From Roseovarius gahaiensis (GTDB lineage: Bacteria; Pseudomonadota; Alphaproteobacteria; Rhodobacterales; Rhodobacteraceae), in NCBI RefSeq assembly GCF_011601345.1, contig NZ_JAAORB010000002.1, positions 170,120-234,119 of the forward strand: DNA of 64,000 nt. Direction: 5' to 3'. Each line of letters opens with the position of its first letter. Position 1 is the stretch's first letter. The notes under the pieces are model-generated. The model searched no databases. It worked only from the letters and a program-made list of their open reading frames with translations, and was not told the DNA's origin. A program made the position numbers and the translations under genes. Positions 1 through 10,418 of the stretch are shown in pieces.

Positions 1-2
1 TG

Positions 3-998
3 TTGAAACTTGCCGCGCGCCTGACTTCGGGGTTGGCGGCGATCCATGCGCTTGGAATCGTGCATCGGGACGTTGCGCCAGACAATATTCTGGTCCCGGA
101 TGAGGATGTTTCCAAAGCCAAATTCATTGATTTTGGGTTGGCGTCGGATTCGGTGGGCACGGACAAATCTATCTTGGGCAGCGACTTTGCGGGCAAGCTA
201 AGGTATTGCGCGCCCGAGCAACTGGGATTGTTCGACAATCGGATCACCCCTGCAACAGATATTTACGCGCTGGGGTTGGTCTTGATGCGTTGTGCGGGGC
301 TCACCGTGCCGGGTGATGGCAAGGGCTGGGCCGCAATTGATGACCGCCGTGAAGATATCAAAATTCGCGATGACCGGGTGTCGCGCAATCTGCGAGGTGT
401 GCTTGAGGCGTTCCTGCGGGCCGATCCGTCGTTGCGGCCAGACGATCCACTGGCCCTTGTGCGCAAGGCATTGGCCGCCGAAAATGCCGAGGCGCATCAG
501 CCCGCCGGACATACGGACAGATCGGCGCCGGACGCCCAAGACCGCAAGCCCGACACCGGCGCACGCACAGCGCCTTTCGTGGCTTTGATTGCTGGATTCG
601 TGATTATAGCGGGTGGGGCTGCGTGGTTTTTCCTGATGGGGCCGGGGGCCAGTGCAACCTCGGATGCAAGCACCGGGCAGGCCGCGCTTGCACAGGATGC
701 GGCCCAATCCAACGATCCATTGACCGAGGCTGAAAAACTGATCGCGGCCTCGGGTGCGGATAACCTGAATGCCGCGTTTGGCGCCTTGATGGCCCTGTCC
801 GGTGATGACAGTCAATCCGCCGACATCCGGATGCGCGCCAATATCATGATTGCGGAAATGTATGACCCGGCGACACATGACACCGCCCGTTCTCCGTTTC
901 CAAGCGCGAATCCCTTGGCGGCCAAACGGCACTATCAGCGGGCCGCTGATCTGGGCTCCAACTCTGCCGCGCAAGCGCTTGCGCGGTTGTCCGATTGA
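3..998 (+). CDS. Membrane Ser/Thr protein kinase, C-terminal part (5' end outside window)
   Basis: This is a partial gene. It enters the window inside the kinase C-lobe, so the glycine loop and catalytic lysine are not seen. The catalytic loop HRDVAPDNI keeps the Asp and Asn but has Ala where most Ser/Thr kinases have Lys. It is followed by FIDFG (metal-binding DFG) and CAPEQ (the APE position). A Pro/Ala-rich linker leads to one membrane segment at about residues 193-213 of the visible part. The last 35 residues resemble a Sel1/TPR repeat (AAKRHYQRAADLGS). The leading TTG at position 3 is probably an internal Leu codon. The stop is 13 bases before the next gene, so the two probably share a transcript. 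A role in a T6SS-type phosphorylation switch is inferred from the neighbour only. Confidence 0.85.
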   Translation: MKLAARLTSGLAAIHALGIVHRDVAPDNILVPDEDVSKAKFIDFGLASDSVGTDKSILGSDFAGKLRYCAPEQLGLFDNRITPATDIYALGLVLMRCAGLTVPGDGKGWAAIDDRREDIKIRDDRVSRNLRGVLEAFLRADPSLRPDDPLALVRKALAAENAEAHQPAGHTDRSAPDAQDRKPDTGARTAPFVALIAGFVIIAGGAAWFFLMGPGASATSDASTGQAALAQDAAQSNDPLTEAEKLIAASGADNLNAAFGALMALSGDDSQSADIRMRANIMIAEMYDPATHDTARSPFPSANPLAAKRHYQRAADLGSNSAAQALARLSD

Positions 999-1011
999 AA
1001 GGAAACCGGTG

Positions 1012-2985
1012 ATGATTAATCGTGCTTCACAAGTGCTGCAAACCGTTGTTTTAGCTGGTGTTCTGGGCGCGTTTCTCTGGGGGTCGATGGCAAGCGCCGC
1101 TGATCGCCCGTTGCTTATGGATGGCAAGGAGTCGTTGTTCGAACGCGTTCTTGTCCGAGACAGCACCGCGATGTTCGATGCGCCTGACGGGCGCGGCAGC
1201 GGGCAATTGCGGCCGTTGCAACCGCTTTATGTGTACGCCGAAAGCGGGGATTGGTTGCGTGTAGCGCGCGGCGACAAGGGCGATGATCTATTCTGGGTTC
1301 CGGCGAACACCGTCACACCGTGGCGGCAAAATATCGTGGCCACGTTGCAAACCAGTGCGAATTTGGATCGGACATTGTTCTTTTCGGACTATGACGCAAT
1401 TTATGATGTTGTCGAAAGCGAAGCCCCCGGCCTGTCCGCACAAACTCTGCGCCAAGAGGCGGAAGCCGCTGAAACGGCCAATGGCGATTCTGAACGGATC
1501 GTAGCCTTGGGCCCACGCGATGCCGTTAATTTGCGCGACAATCTGTATGTCATGCCGATCCTTGAAACCGAGGAGGCTATTTTTGAAAACGGCTCGTTCG
1601 TGAACCTGTTGAAGGTTGCTGTGGCGCGCGCACAACCGGATGATGCGCCGATTGACAATGATCCGGTCGCCGACGTGACCCCGGAAGAGGCGCAAGGCGC
1701 GTTTCGGGCCGGGGTTGTGTTCGTCGTTGATACGACCATTTCCATGGAGCCGTTTATTCGTCGAACACAGGCCGCCTTGGAAGAGGTATATGACGGGGTT
1801 CGGCGTACCGGAGCGCAAGAGGCGGTATCATTCGGGCTGATCGGATTTCGCGACAACCTTCAGGCTGCGCCCGGCCTTGGCTATGACGTTCAGACTTTTG
1901 TCGATCTGAATGCCGGTTTTGATGCGTCGGCGTTCCTGAATGGCATCACTCGTATGACCGAAGCGGGCGCATCCAGCCGGAACTTTCGCGAAGACAGCTA
2001 TGCCGGGATCGAACACGCCTTGCAAGCCATGGACTGGTCGCCGTTCGGGGCGAAATTTATCGTTCTGGTGACCGATGCAAGCCCGCGTGAAGCCAATGAC
2101 GGCTATTCCAAAACGCGCCTCAGTGCTAAGGGACTTGGAACGTTGGTACGGGAAAATATCAACGGGGCGATCGCGGTGATGCATCTGCGCACACCGCAAG
2201 GGCCAAATGACCACGACCGGGCGGAAGCCGCCTATCGTGAATTGACACGCCAGCCCAACGTGCCGCCGTTGTATTTTCCCATAGAAAATGGCGACCGCGA
2301 CGAATATCAGGCCAGAGCGCGTCAGCTTGGTCAGATCGTTGCAGATCAGGTCAACCGCTTTCGTGGTGGTCAGGATCCCCGCGATTTTTCTGATGACGAT
2401 GACACTATTGACGAGGATACCAAGGCCTTTCGGGCGGCGGGCCGCACGATGCAGTTGGAATATCTTGGCCGCTCGCGCGGTTCCGAGGCCCCGGATGTTT
2501 TTGAGGCGGTTGTCGCAGACCGCGATTTCGCGCGCCCCGGCCTGAAACCTTTGTCGATCCGTCTTTTGCTGACCAAGGCCGAGCTGAGCAATCTGGACGA
2601 GGCATTGCGCATCATCATTGAAAAAGCCGAGGAAAACGTGATCAATCCCGATGACTTTTTTGGTCAGGTTCTTGGGGCGGCCGCAGATATGAGCCGTCGG
2701 CCCGACAAGGTCTCGCGCCGATCTGATCCAACGCTGGCGGAGGCTGTGAACGTATCCGAATTCATCGAAGACCTGCCTTATAAATCCCGGATCATGGCGA
2801 TCACCGAGGCGGATTGGGTGCGCATGTCGATCTCGGAGCAGCAGACGGTTGTGAACGAGTTATATGAGAAAATCGAGCGTTACCGCAGATACAATGCGGC
2901 CACCGATCAATGGGTGGATTATCTGGGGGCGGGGGCGTCCGCAGGCGGTTTGGTTTACCCGATGATGTTGGATGATTTACCCTGA
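1012..2985 (+). CDS. Secreted von Willebrand factor A domain protein (PpkA-like vWA half)
   Basis: The protein has 657 residues. I chose the ATG at 1012, preceded by GAAAGGA, because it opens a clear signal peptide (VVLAGVLGAFLWGSMASAA). A longer in-frame start at 850 would run into the upstream gene. After an SH3-like stretch at roughly residues 40-110 comes a linker and then a vWA domain with a modified MIDAS motif, VVFVVDTTISMEP (DxTxS type). The C-terminal 150 residues are helical and unassigned. The kinase / vWA pairing recalls PpkA of type VI secretion loci, where kinase, membrane segment and vWA are one chain; here they would be two adjacent genes. That parallel is an inference, and the rest of such a locus would lie left of this window. 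Confidence 0.75.
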   Translation: MINRASQVLQTVVLAGVLGAFLWGSMASAADRPLLMDGKESLFERVLVRDSTAMFDAPDGRGSGQLRPLQPLYVYAESGDWLRVARGDKGDDLFWVPANTVTPWRQNIVATLQTSANLDRTLFFSDYDAIYDVVESEAPGLSAQTLRQEAEAAETANGDSERIVALGPRDAVNLRDNLYVMPILETEEAIFENGSFVNLLKVAVARAQPDDAPIDNDPVADVTPEEAQGAFRAGVVFVVDTTISMEPFIRRTQAALEEVYDGVRRTGAQEAVSFGLIGFRDNLQAAPGLGYDVQTFVDLNAGFDASAFLNGITRMTEAGASSRNFREDSYAGIEHALQAMDWSPFGAKFIVLVTDASPREANDGYSKTRLSAKGLGTLVRENINGAIAVMHLRTPQGPNDHDRAEAAYRELTRQPNVPPLYFPIENGDRDEYQARARQLGQIVADQVNRFRGGQDPRDFSDDDDTIDEDTKAFRAAGRTMQLEYLGRSRGSEAPDVFEAVVADRDFARPGLKPLSIRLLLTKAELSNLDEALRIIIEKAEENVINPDDFFGQVLGAAADMSRRPDKVSRRSDPTLAEAVNVSEFIEDLPYKSRIMAITEADWVRMSISEQQTVVNELYEKIERYRRYNAATDQWVDYLGAGASAGGLVYPMMLDDLP

Positions 2986-3070
2986 ACGGTGCCTCGTTCA
3001 AGGTATGGTTTCATGCACAAATCAGGCAGCTTTCAGACCAGACTGACTCGATTTCGCTTGGTTCTGTTGC

Positions 3071-3101
3071 AAAAAAAAGGGCGCCCGCGTGGGCGCCCTT
3101 T
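3071..3101 (-). terminator. Rho-independent terminator of degP
   Basis: Perfect arms AAAGGGCGCCC and GGGCGCCCTTT enclose a GCGT loop. Read leftward, the stem is followed by a run of eight U (the A tract at 3071-3078), which fits termination of the leftward degP transcript. Read rightward it has only a short U run, so it may also weakly stop the vWA transcript. Confidence 0.85.
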
Positions 3102-3121
3102 CATCGTATATTTCGGGACAA

Positions 3122-4594
<1,473 letters not shown>

Positions 4595-4744
4595 GGTCAC
4601 GTCTCCTTGCCTTTGTCCGATTTGGGTCGCATCGGGTGGTTCCGGTGCGGCGCATTGATGTGCGTCTTACTTAGGTAGTGTCTGCAGGAACGCAAAGTTC
4701 GCAACACTGTGTCACGCTCATGTGAATGCGTAGTGAACAGAAAA

Positions 4745-4942
4745 TCAAGCGCCAAGCTGTTTTGCGGCCCAGACCATCACCACACCCACCGCCAGCGACG
4801 CCAGCCCCAAAAGACGCCTTTGGTCAATTGGCAGCTGCGCCAGCGCGGCAAGGATCTGTTCCAAAAGCGAAGGGGCCAGTGCATAGACCAGCCCCTCCAC
4901 AATCAGCACCAGCCCGAGGGCCAGAAGCAGTGTTTCGATCAA
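4745..4942 (-). CDS. DUF2065 (YjeT-like) small inner-membrane protein
   Basis: The protein has 65 residues and two hydrophobic segments (residues 3-25 and 43-60) separated by an LPIDQRRLLG turn, the pattern of DUF2065 proteins. In E. coli the homologue yjeT also lies directly after hflC. Its start overlaps the hflC stop by four bases (ATGA), so it is translationally coupled. The function is unknown; the position suggests a link with the HflKC complex. Confidence 0.85.
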   Translation of the reverse strand: MIETLLLALGLVLIVEGLVYALAPSLLEQILAALAQLPIDQRRLLGLASLAVGVVMVWAAKQLGA

Positions 4943-5985
4943 TTGTTGGCCTCTGCTTCGGCCTCTTCGTCAGTGGCGTTTCGCTTTGCCTCGTCTTCCT
5001 CCAGCCGTTGGCGCTCGGCGTCAGGCAGATCGGGCGAGATTTCCATCCCGGGCGCCATGTCACGCAGGCTATCGATGTCAATATCCTCAAGCGTAACCTC
5101 GCTCAGGCCATCGGCGCGGATCGAGTTGAACATCTCGGACAGAAATTCGCTATCGGGTGAGAAGACCAATGTGGAATTTTCACCTTGAAGCGAGGTTTCG
5201 AACGCAGCCAGCGACCGGTAGAAGGCGAAGAAATCCGGGTTTTTCCCGAACGATTCCGCATAAATCCGGTTACGTTCGGCGTCTGCTTCACCGCGGGTGA
5301 TCTCCGCCTCGCGCTCGGCTCTGGACACCGTTTCAACCACTGTTCGATCAGCTGCGGCGCGCACGCGCTGTGCGGCCTCGTTACCGCGGGCAATCTCGTC
5401 GGCCGCTTCACGTTCACGCTCGGCGCGCATCCGTGCAAAGGTGGCTTCAAGGTTTTGCTGCGGCAGGTTGGTTTGTTTCAGGCGAACGTCGACGATTTCC
5501 AACCCAAGGCCTTCGGCACTGGTGCGGGCCTGTGCGCGGATACGGCGGGCCAGATCGCCACGTTGCGGCGACAGGATCGTATCCGAGGTGACCTGATCGG
5601 CACCCAGAACCTCGCGGATTTGCGCGTTCAGGATCGACGACAGGCGGTCTTCGGCGGCGCGAATGCCACCCACGCCAACGGCCTGCCGAAATTGCACCAC
5701 ATCTGCGATGCGGAAGCGGGCAAAGGCATCAACCACCAAGCGGCGATCATCCGAAGGCGTCACCTCGATCGTGTCAGTGTCGAACGACAGGATTCGGTCG
5801 TCATATTTCACGACCTCCTGAATGAGCGGGATCTTGAACCCGATCCCCGGTTCCTCGACCACCTGACGGATTTGGCCGAATTGCAGGACAAGCGCCTTTT
5901 CACGCTCGTCCACGATAAAGATCGACGACAGCACACCGATTACGGCGACGACGACGACCGGCAGGATAAGTGCGGATTTACGCAT
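4939..5985 (-). CDS. hflC: HflC, SPFH-domain modulator of FtsH protease
   Basis: This 348-residue protein has an N-terminal membrane anchor (LPVVVVAVIGVLSSIFIVDE) followed by an SPFH/band 7 domain with the typical VLQFGQIRQVVEEPGIGFK opening and a long Glu/Arg-rich helical stalk (residues 190-260). HflC and HflK form a large periplasm-facing assembly around FtsH. The C-terminus carries an extra acidic, Ala-rich tail (roughly residues 315-348). The start codon overlaps the hflK stop (TGATG), so the two subunits are made from one message. Confidence 0.95.
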   Translation of the reverse strand: MRKSALILPVVVVAVIGVLSSIFIVDEREKALVLQFGQIRQVVEEPGIGFKIPLIQEVVKYDDRILSFDTDTIEVTPSDDRRLVVDAFARFRIADVVQFRQAVGVGGIRAAEDRLSSILNAQIREVLGADQVTSDTILSPQRGDLARRIRAQARTSAEGLGLEIVDVRLKQTNLPQQNLEATFARMRAEREREAADEIARGNEAAQRVRAAADRTVVETVSRAEREAEITRGEADAERNRIYAESFGKNPDFFAFYRSLAAFETSLQGENSTLVFSPDSEFLSEMFNSIRADGLSEVTLEDIDIDSLRDMAPGMEISPDLPDAERQRLEEDEAKRNATDEEAEAEANN

Positions 5986-7160
5986 CAGTTCGAGCCTCCG
6001 GTGTTGGTGTTGGAGGATGCGCCACTACCGCGGCGCAGTTCATTCAGGGGCAGGTAAGGCACAATGCCCTGACCGCCATTCGCGCTACCGCTGCTTTCAT
6101 CGATCAACACCTTGTCCAACTGGCCAAGCGTGCGTTCGATCGTTTCCAGATAAAGACGACGCTGTGTAACTTCGGGCGCGCGGTTGAATTCCTGTGCCAC
6201 GGCGATGAAGCGGCTGGCCTCACCGATGGATTCGTTGACCACGCGGGCGCGGTACCCTTCCGAGGCTTCGATCACCCGTGCGGCTTCACCCCGGGCTTCG
6301 GCCAGAACGCGGTTTGCGTAGGCATCGGCCTGACGTTGCAGTCGGTCACGTTCCTGTTCGGCGGCTTGCACCTCGCGGAACGAGTCGATCACCTCGCGCG
6401 GGGGGTCAGCAGTATCAAGGTTCACCCGCACGATCGTAATGCCGCTTTCGTAGTCATCTAACGTGCCCTGAATATTTTGACGCGCGGTGTCAGCGATAAG
6501 GCCACGATCACGGTTGAGGATCGGCGCAAGGTTCGATGCGGCGATGATCTCGCGCATCGCGGCTTCGGACACGGCGCGCACGGTCAGCTGCGGGTCGCGA
6601 ATGTTAAAAAGCAGTTTGGCAGGATCGTTGATGTTCCACACCACCTGAAAGTCGATGTCGACGATATTGGCGTCGGTGGTGAGCATAAGCCCATCATTGC
6701 CACTGCCGCGCCCTTGGCCGATATCTTCTGTCCGTTCCGAGGTGACGTTGATCACCTCGTGCGTGACCAAGGGCCAAGGTGCAAAGTTCAGACCCGGCTG
6801 CCCGGTCGAGGAATACTCGCCCAAGAACAATTCAACCGATTGTTCTTCGGGTTTGACGGTGTAAAAGCTGGCTGCAGCCCACAACACCACTGCGATGATC
6901 ACGCCGATCACGATGCCGCCGCGGCCGATGCTTGGCCCACCGCCGCCGCCGCTGCCTGCGCCATTATTGCCGCCGCCACCGCGGCCGCCCATCAGCACAC
7001 GCAGTTGGTCTTGGCCTTTGCGCACCAGTTCGTCGATTTCGGGGATTTGCGACCCGCCTTCAGGGGGGCGCTGCCCGCCCCGATTGCCACGGCGATCATC
7101 ATCCCCGTCGCCGCCTGAGTTTCCGCCGCCGCCCCAAGGGCCGCCAGACTGTCCAGCCAT
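5985..7160 (-). CDS. hflK: HflK, SPFH-domain modulator of FtsH protease
   Basis: The protein has 391 residues. I chose the ATG at 7160 (MAGQSGGPWGGGG), which has AAAGGGA upstream and gives the Gly/Asn-rich cytoplasmic N-terminus typical of HflK. The track start 45 bases upstream lacks this support. A membrane segment (IVIGVIIAVVLWAAASFYTV) is followed by the SPFH domain (EEQSVELFLGEYSS) and a helical region rich in Glu and Arg. The N-terminal third is unusually Gly-rich. It is the partner of HflC immediately downstream, and gor lies 81 bases upstream on the same strand. Confidence 0.95.
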   Translation of the reverse strand: MAGQSGGPWGGGGNSGGDGDDDRRGNRGGQRPPEGGSQIPEIDELVRKGQDQLRVLMGGRGGGGNNGAGSGGGGGPSIGRGGIVIGVIIAVVLWAAASFYTVKPEEQSVELFLGEYSSTGQPGLNFAPWPLVTHEVINVTSERTEDIGQGRGSGNDGLMLTTDANIVDIDFQVVWNINDPAKLLFNIRDPQLTVRAVSEAAMREIIAASNLAPILNRDRGLIADTARQNIQGTLDDYESGITIVRVNLDTADPPREVIDSFREVQAAEQERDRLQRQADAYANRVLAEARGEAARVIEASEGYRARVVNESIGEASRFIAVAQEFNRAPEVTQRRLYLETIERTLGQLDKVLIDESSGSANGGQGIVPYLPLNELRRGSGASSNTNTGGSN

Positions 7161-7241
7161 GAATATATTTCCCTTTACTGACCTTTTGCCCTGCGTATCA
7201 CACAAGGCTGTGTTTCTAAACTGTGCAGCATGTCCGAAAAA

Positions 7242-8600
7242 TCAAGCGTTGCGCACCGGATCGCGCATTGTGACCAATTCCTCGGACATGGTTGGATGGA
7301 CTGCGACCGTGCGGTCGAAGTCCTCTTTTGTGGCACCCATTTTTACGGCAATGCCGGCAAGTTGGATCATTTCGCCCGCGCCCGGCGCGACGATATGACA
7401 GCCCAGCACCTTGCGGCTGGCCTTGGATACAATCAGTTTCATCAGCACCCTGTCGGCCCGGCCTGCAAAAGCCTGCTGCATTGGCTTGAACGACGTGGCA
7501 TAGACCTCGATGGGTTCTTGGTCGCGCGCGTCCTGTTCCGATAGGCCTATGGTGCCGAATTCCGGCTGGGTGAAAATCGCGGTGGGGATCATCGCATGAT
7601 CCACGGGCGTGGGGTTTCCATTGAACACCGTATCGACAAAGGCCATGCCTTCGCGGATTGCCACCGGCGTCAGGTTGACCCGGTCTGTTACGTCGCCAAT
7701 GGCATAGATCGAGGGCACGCTTGTTTGGCTGTAGTCGTCGACCATCACCTCGCCCTTGCGACCAAGTTTGACCCCGACCTCTTCCAGACCCAGACCGGTG
7801 GTGTTGGGGGCTCGTCCGGTGGCAAACATGATCTGGTCGAACATGCGCTCATCACCGTTGGTGGCCTTGACCCAAAAACCGCCATCGCGCTTTTCCATGT
7901 CAACAATGTTGCAGCCCAGATGCAGATCGACGCCATTCTGGATCATCTCGTCAGCGATCAGGCCGCGCGCCTCTTCGTCGAAGCCGCGCAGGATCTGCGC
8001 GCCGCGGTAATACTGCGTCACCTGCACGCCAAGGCCGTTCAGGATGCAGGCGAATTCGCTGGCGATATAGCCGCCCCCGACAATCAGGATCGAGCGCGGC
8101 AAATCCTCAAGATGGAAAATTTCGTTGCTGGTCAGCGTGTCTTCAGTGCCCGGCAGATCGGGTGGTCTGACGGGCCAGCCGCCTGTGGCGATAAGGATGT
8201 GCTTGGCGGTGAACGTCTCGCCGGTGGACAGGGCCACGGTGTGTGAATCGGCCACGGTGGCGCGGGCGTCATAGGTTTGCACCCCGGCATTGCCCAGAAT
8301 GTTACGATAAATGCCTTCCAGCCGGTCCAGTTCGCTGTGCAGCTTGTTTCGGAAGGTTGGCCAGTCGAAGCCACCGGCATGCACTGTCCAGCCATAGGCC
8401 TGCGCATCTTCCATTTGGCCGGGGTATTCGCTTGCAAAGACCATCAGCTTTTTCGGGACGCAGCCGCGCTGCACACAGGTGCCGCCGTAACGGTCTTCTT
8501 CGGCCAGTGCCACCTTGGCCCCGCCTTGGGCCGCGACACGCGCTGCGCGCACCCCACCCGAGCCGCCGCCAATTACGAAAAGGTCGTAGTCGAATGCCAT
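7242..8600 (-). CDS. gor: Glutathione-disulfide reductase
   Basis: This 452-residue flavoprotein reduces glutathione disulfide with NADPH. The FAD-binding GGGSGGVRAAR motif is at the N-terminus. The redox-active disulfide lies in GGTCVQRGCVPKKLM, which is the glutathione-reductase type (VPKK) rather than the lipoamide type. A second dinucleotide fold, IVGGGYIASEFA, and the C-terminal HPTMSEE segment with the catalytic His-Glu pair complete the enzyme. The start has AAGGGA upstream. It is placed between rpiA and hflK on one strand, so NADPH supply, thiol redox and envelope quality control may be co-expressed. Confidence 0.95.
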   Translation of the reverse strand: MAFDYDLFVIGGGSGGVRAARVAAQGGAKVALAEEDRYGGTCVQRGCVPKKLMVFASEYPGQMEDAQAYGWTVHAGGFDWPTFRNKLHSELDRLEGIYRNILGNAGVQTYDARATVADSHTVALSTGETFTAKHILIATGGWPVRPPDLPGTEDTLTSNEIFHLEDLPRSILIVGGGYIASEFACILNGLGVQVTQYYRGAQILRGFDEEARGLIADEMIQNGVDLHLGCNIVDMEKRDGGFWVKATNGDERMFDQIMFATGRAPNTTGLGLEEVGVKLGRKGEVMVDDYSQTSVPSIYAIGDVTDRVNLTPVAIREGMAFVDTVFNGNPTPVDHAMIPTAIFTQPEFGTIGLSEQDARDQEPIEVYATSFKPMQQAFAGRADRVLMKLIVSKASRKVLGCHIVAPGAGEMIQLAGIAVKMGATKEDFDRTVAVHPTMSEELVTMRDPVRNA

Positions 8601-8627
8601 GTGCGTCCCTTTTTCAGGTCAGTCGTG

Positions 8628-9416
8628 TCAGTCTTGCAGATCGGTGAACAGGTTGTCGGATTCAAGGAAATCCAGCTTGCCCTCTTCCACGGTGCCTTCG
8701 TTGATGTCGCGGGTTTCCACGCGCCCGTCGCCAAAGCCAAGGATCACCACATCGCAGATGTCGATGAACAGGCCGTTTTCTACCACACCCGGCATCTGGT
8801 TCAGCACCATGGCCAACTGATTGGCCGCGCCGATACGCCCAAGGTGCAGATCAAGGATATAATTCCCCTCGTCTGTGACAAAAGGCCGGTCTCCGTTCAT
8901 CCGCAAAGATGCGTCGCGCCCCAGCACATCCATCGAGATCAGCATTTCCTCGATCAGTGATTTGGTGGTTTCCCAGCCGAACGGGATCACCTCGACGGGC
9001 AGGGGAAAGGCGCCCAGCGTTTCAACCTCTTTGCCGACATCGGCGATCACGATCATCTGGTCGCTGGCGGTTGCAACGATCTTTTCTTGCAACAATGCAC
9101 CGCCGCCGCCTTTGATCAGGTTCAGGTTGGCGTCAAACTCGTCGGCGCCGTCAATCGTCAGGTCCAGCCACTTGGCCTCATCAAGGCTGATCACCTCGAT
9201 CCCGACATCGCGGGCCAATTCGGCGGTGCGGGTCGAGGTGGGCACGCCCTTGATCTTCAGACCTTGATCGCGCACCAACTCGCCCAGGCAGCGCACCATC
9301 CATGCCGCGGTGGATCCTGTGCCAAGCCCAACCCGCATGCCATCTTCTACATAGTCAACAGACCGCTTTGCAGCGACGAATTTGGCCTTGTCGATGGGTG
9401 ACAATTCCCCGGTCAT
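8628..9416 (-). CDS. rpiA: Ribose-5-phosphate isomerase A
   Basis: The 262-residue enzyme interconverts ribose 5-phosphate and ribulose 5-phosphate in the pentose phosphate pathway. Family motifs are VGLGTGSTAAW near the N-terminus, DGADEFD (catalytic Asp) and LIKGGGGALLQEK (catalytic Lys/Glu). The start ATG has GAGGAG eight bases upstream. The stop is 27 bases before gor, so the two probably form one transcript. The length is slightly greater than the usual 220-230 because of a C-terminal extension ending FTDLQD. Confidence 0.95.
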   Translation of the reverse strand: MTGELSPIDKAKFVAAKRSVDYVEDGMRVGLGTGSTAAWMVRCLGELVRDQGLKIKGVPTSTRTAELARDVGIEVISLDEAKWLDLTIDGADEFDANLNLIKGGGGALLQEKIVATASDQMIVIADVGKEVETLGAFPLPVEVIPFGWETTKSLIEEMLISMDVLGRDASLRMNGDRPFVTDEGNYILDLHLGRIGAANQLAMVLNQMPGVVENGLFIDICDVVILGFGDGRVETRDINEGTVEEGKLDFLESDNLFTDLQD

Positions 9417-9551
9417 GGCAGCGACTCCTCGTATGGTTCGGCCCCGGTTATAGGCAAGTTAAGCGCCGGGTGCGAGAGGCAAAGGACATGCCCGGCGCAT
9501 GGGTGTCGTTTTCAGGCTGGCATGTAGCCCGCTGCGCGGTATCGTGGCGCC

Positions 9552-10256
9552 ATGACACAGACCTACCGCCTGCATTACGCGCCCGATAACGCCTCGCTGA
9601 TCATCCGCCTGGCATTGGAGGAGTTGGGCCAGCCTTATGCGACCGTTTTGGTAAACCGCGCCGCGCGTGAACACGAAGGCCCCGCCTATCGCGCGCTTAA
9701 TCCCAACGGGTTGATCCCGGTGCTTGAAACCGCTGACGGCCCGATTTTTGAAACTGGCGCGATCCTTTTGTGGCTGACCGACCGCCACGGCGGGCTGGCC
9801 CCCGGCCCCAAGGATCCGTCGCGCGCCGGCGCGTTGAAATGGCTGTTTTTCGTGTCCAACACCCTGCACCCTGCGCTTGGGATGCGTTTTCATCCAGAGC
9901 GTTACATTGGGTCCGAAGTGGCGGCGCAAACCCGGATGCGTATTCACATGCGCGGCGAAATCACGCGCCATCTGGATACGCTTGAGCAGGCGGCAGGCGA
10001 TGTGCCTGCGCTGTTCGACGGGGCCGCGCCGACGGTGATTGCCCTTTACCTTGGTCCGGTCTTGCGCTGGACTGCCCTTTACCCGCCGGGCGAAACCGAT
10101 TGGTTCGACCTTGCCCAATGGCCGCGCCTGCGCGCCATGGCACGAGGATTAGAGCGCCGCGCCAGCACCCGCGCCGCTATTCAGGCCGAAGGGCTGGGGC
10201 CAACTCCCTTTACCGCGCCGCAAATGCCCAACCCACCCGAGGGCAGCGCGACCTGA
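9552..10256 (+). CDS. Glutathione S-transferase family protein
   Basis: The 234-residue protein has the GST thioredoxin-fold N-terminus (YRLHYAPDNASLIIRLAL), the NPNGLIPVLE segment with the cis-Pro, and the EtGAIL glutathione-contact segment, followed by an all-helical C-terminal half. The catalytic Tyr/Ser/Cys position after the first strand is not obvious (APDNAS may supply a Ser), so the substrate class is unknown. It is transcribed divergently from rpiA and looks like a single gene. Confidence 0.85.
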   Translation: MTQTYRLHYAPDNASLIIRLALEELGQPYATVLVNRAAREHEGPAYRALNPNGLIPVLETADGPIFETGAILLWLTDRHGGLAPGPKDPSRAGALKWLFFVSNTLHPALGMRFHPERYIGSEVAAQTRMRIHMRGEITRHLDTLEQAAGDVPALFDGAAPTVIALYLGPVLRWTALYPPGETDWFDLAQWPRLRAMARGLERRASTRAAIQAEGLGPTPFTAPQMPNPPEGSAT

Positions 10257-10418
10257 GCCGGCAAACCCGTTGAATTCCCGCACCACCCCTCCGACATTGG
10301 CAGGGTTGGCGCAGATTTTGCCAACGGGGTCGCTTTTGCATGCGGCAGGCCCGTCACTATGCGGCATAACGCCCCAAGGTCCGCCTGTCGGAGCGTGACC
10401 AGCAACAGGAAGGTTCAC

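Noticed and set aside
8277..8960. 227-residue plus-strand frame across gor and rpiA
   Set aside because: It bridges two well-supported minus-strand genes and has no domain features.
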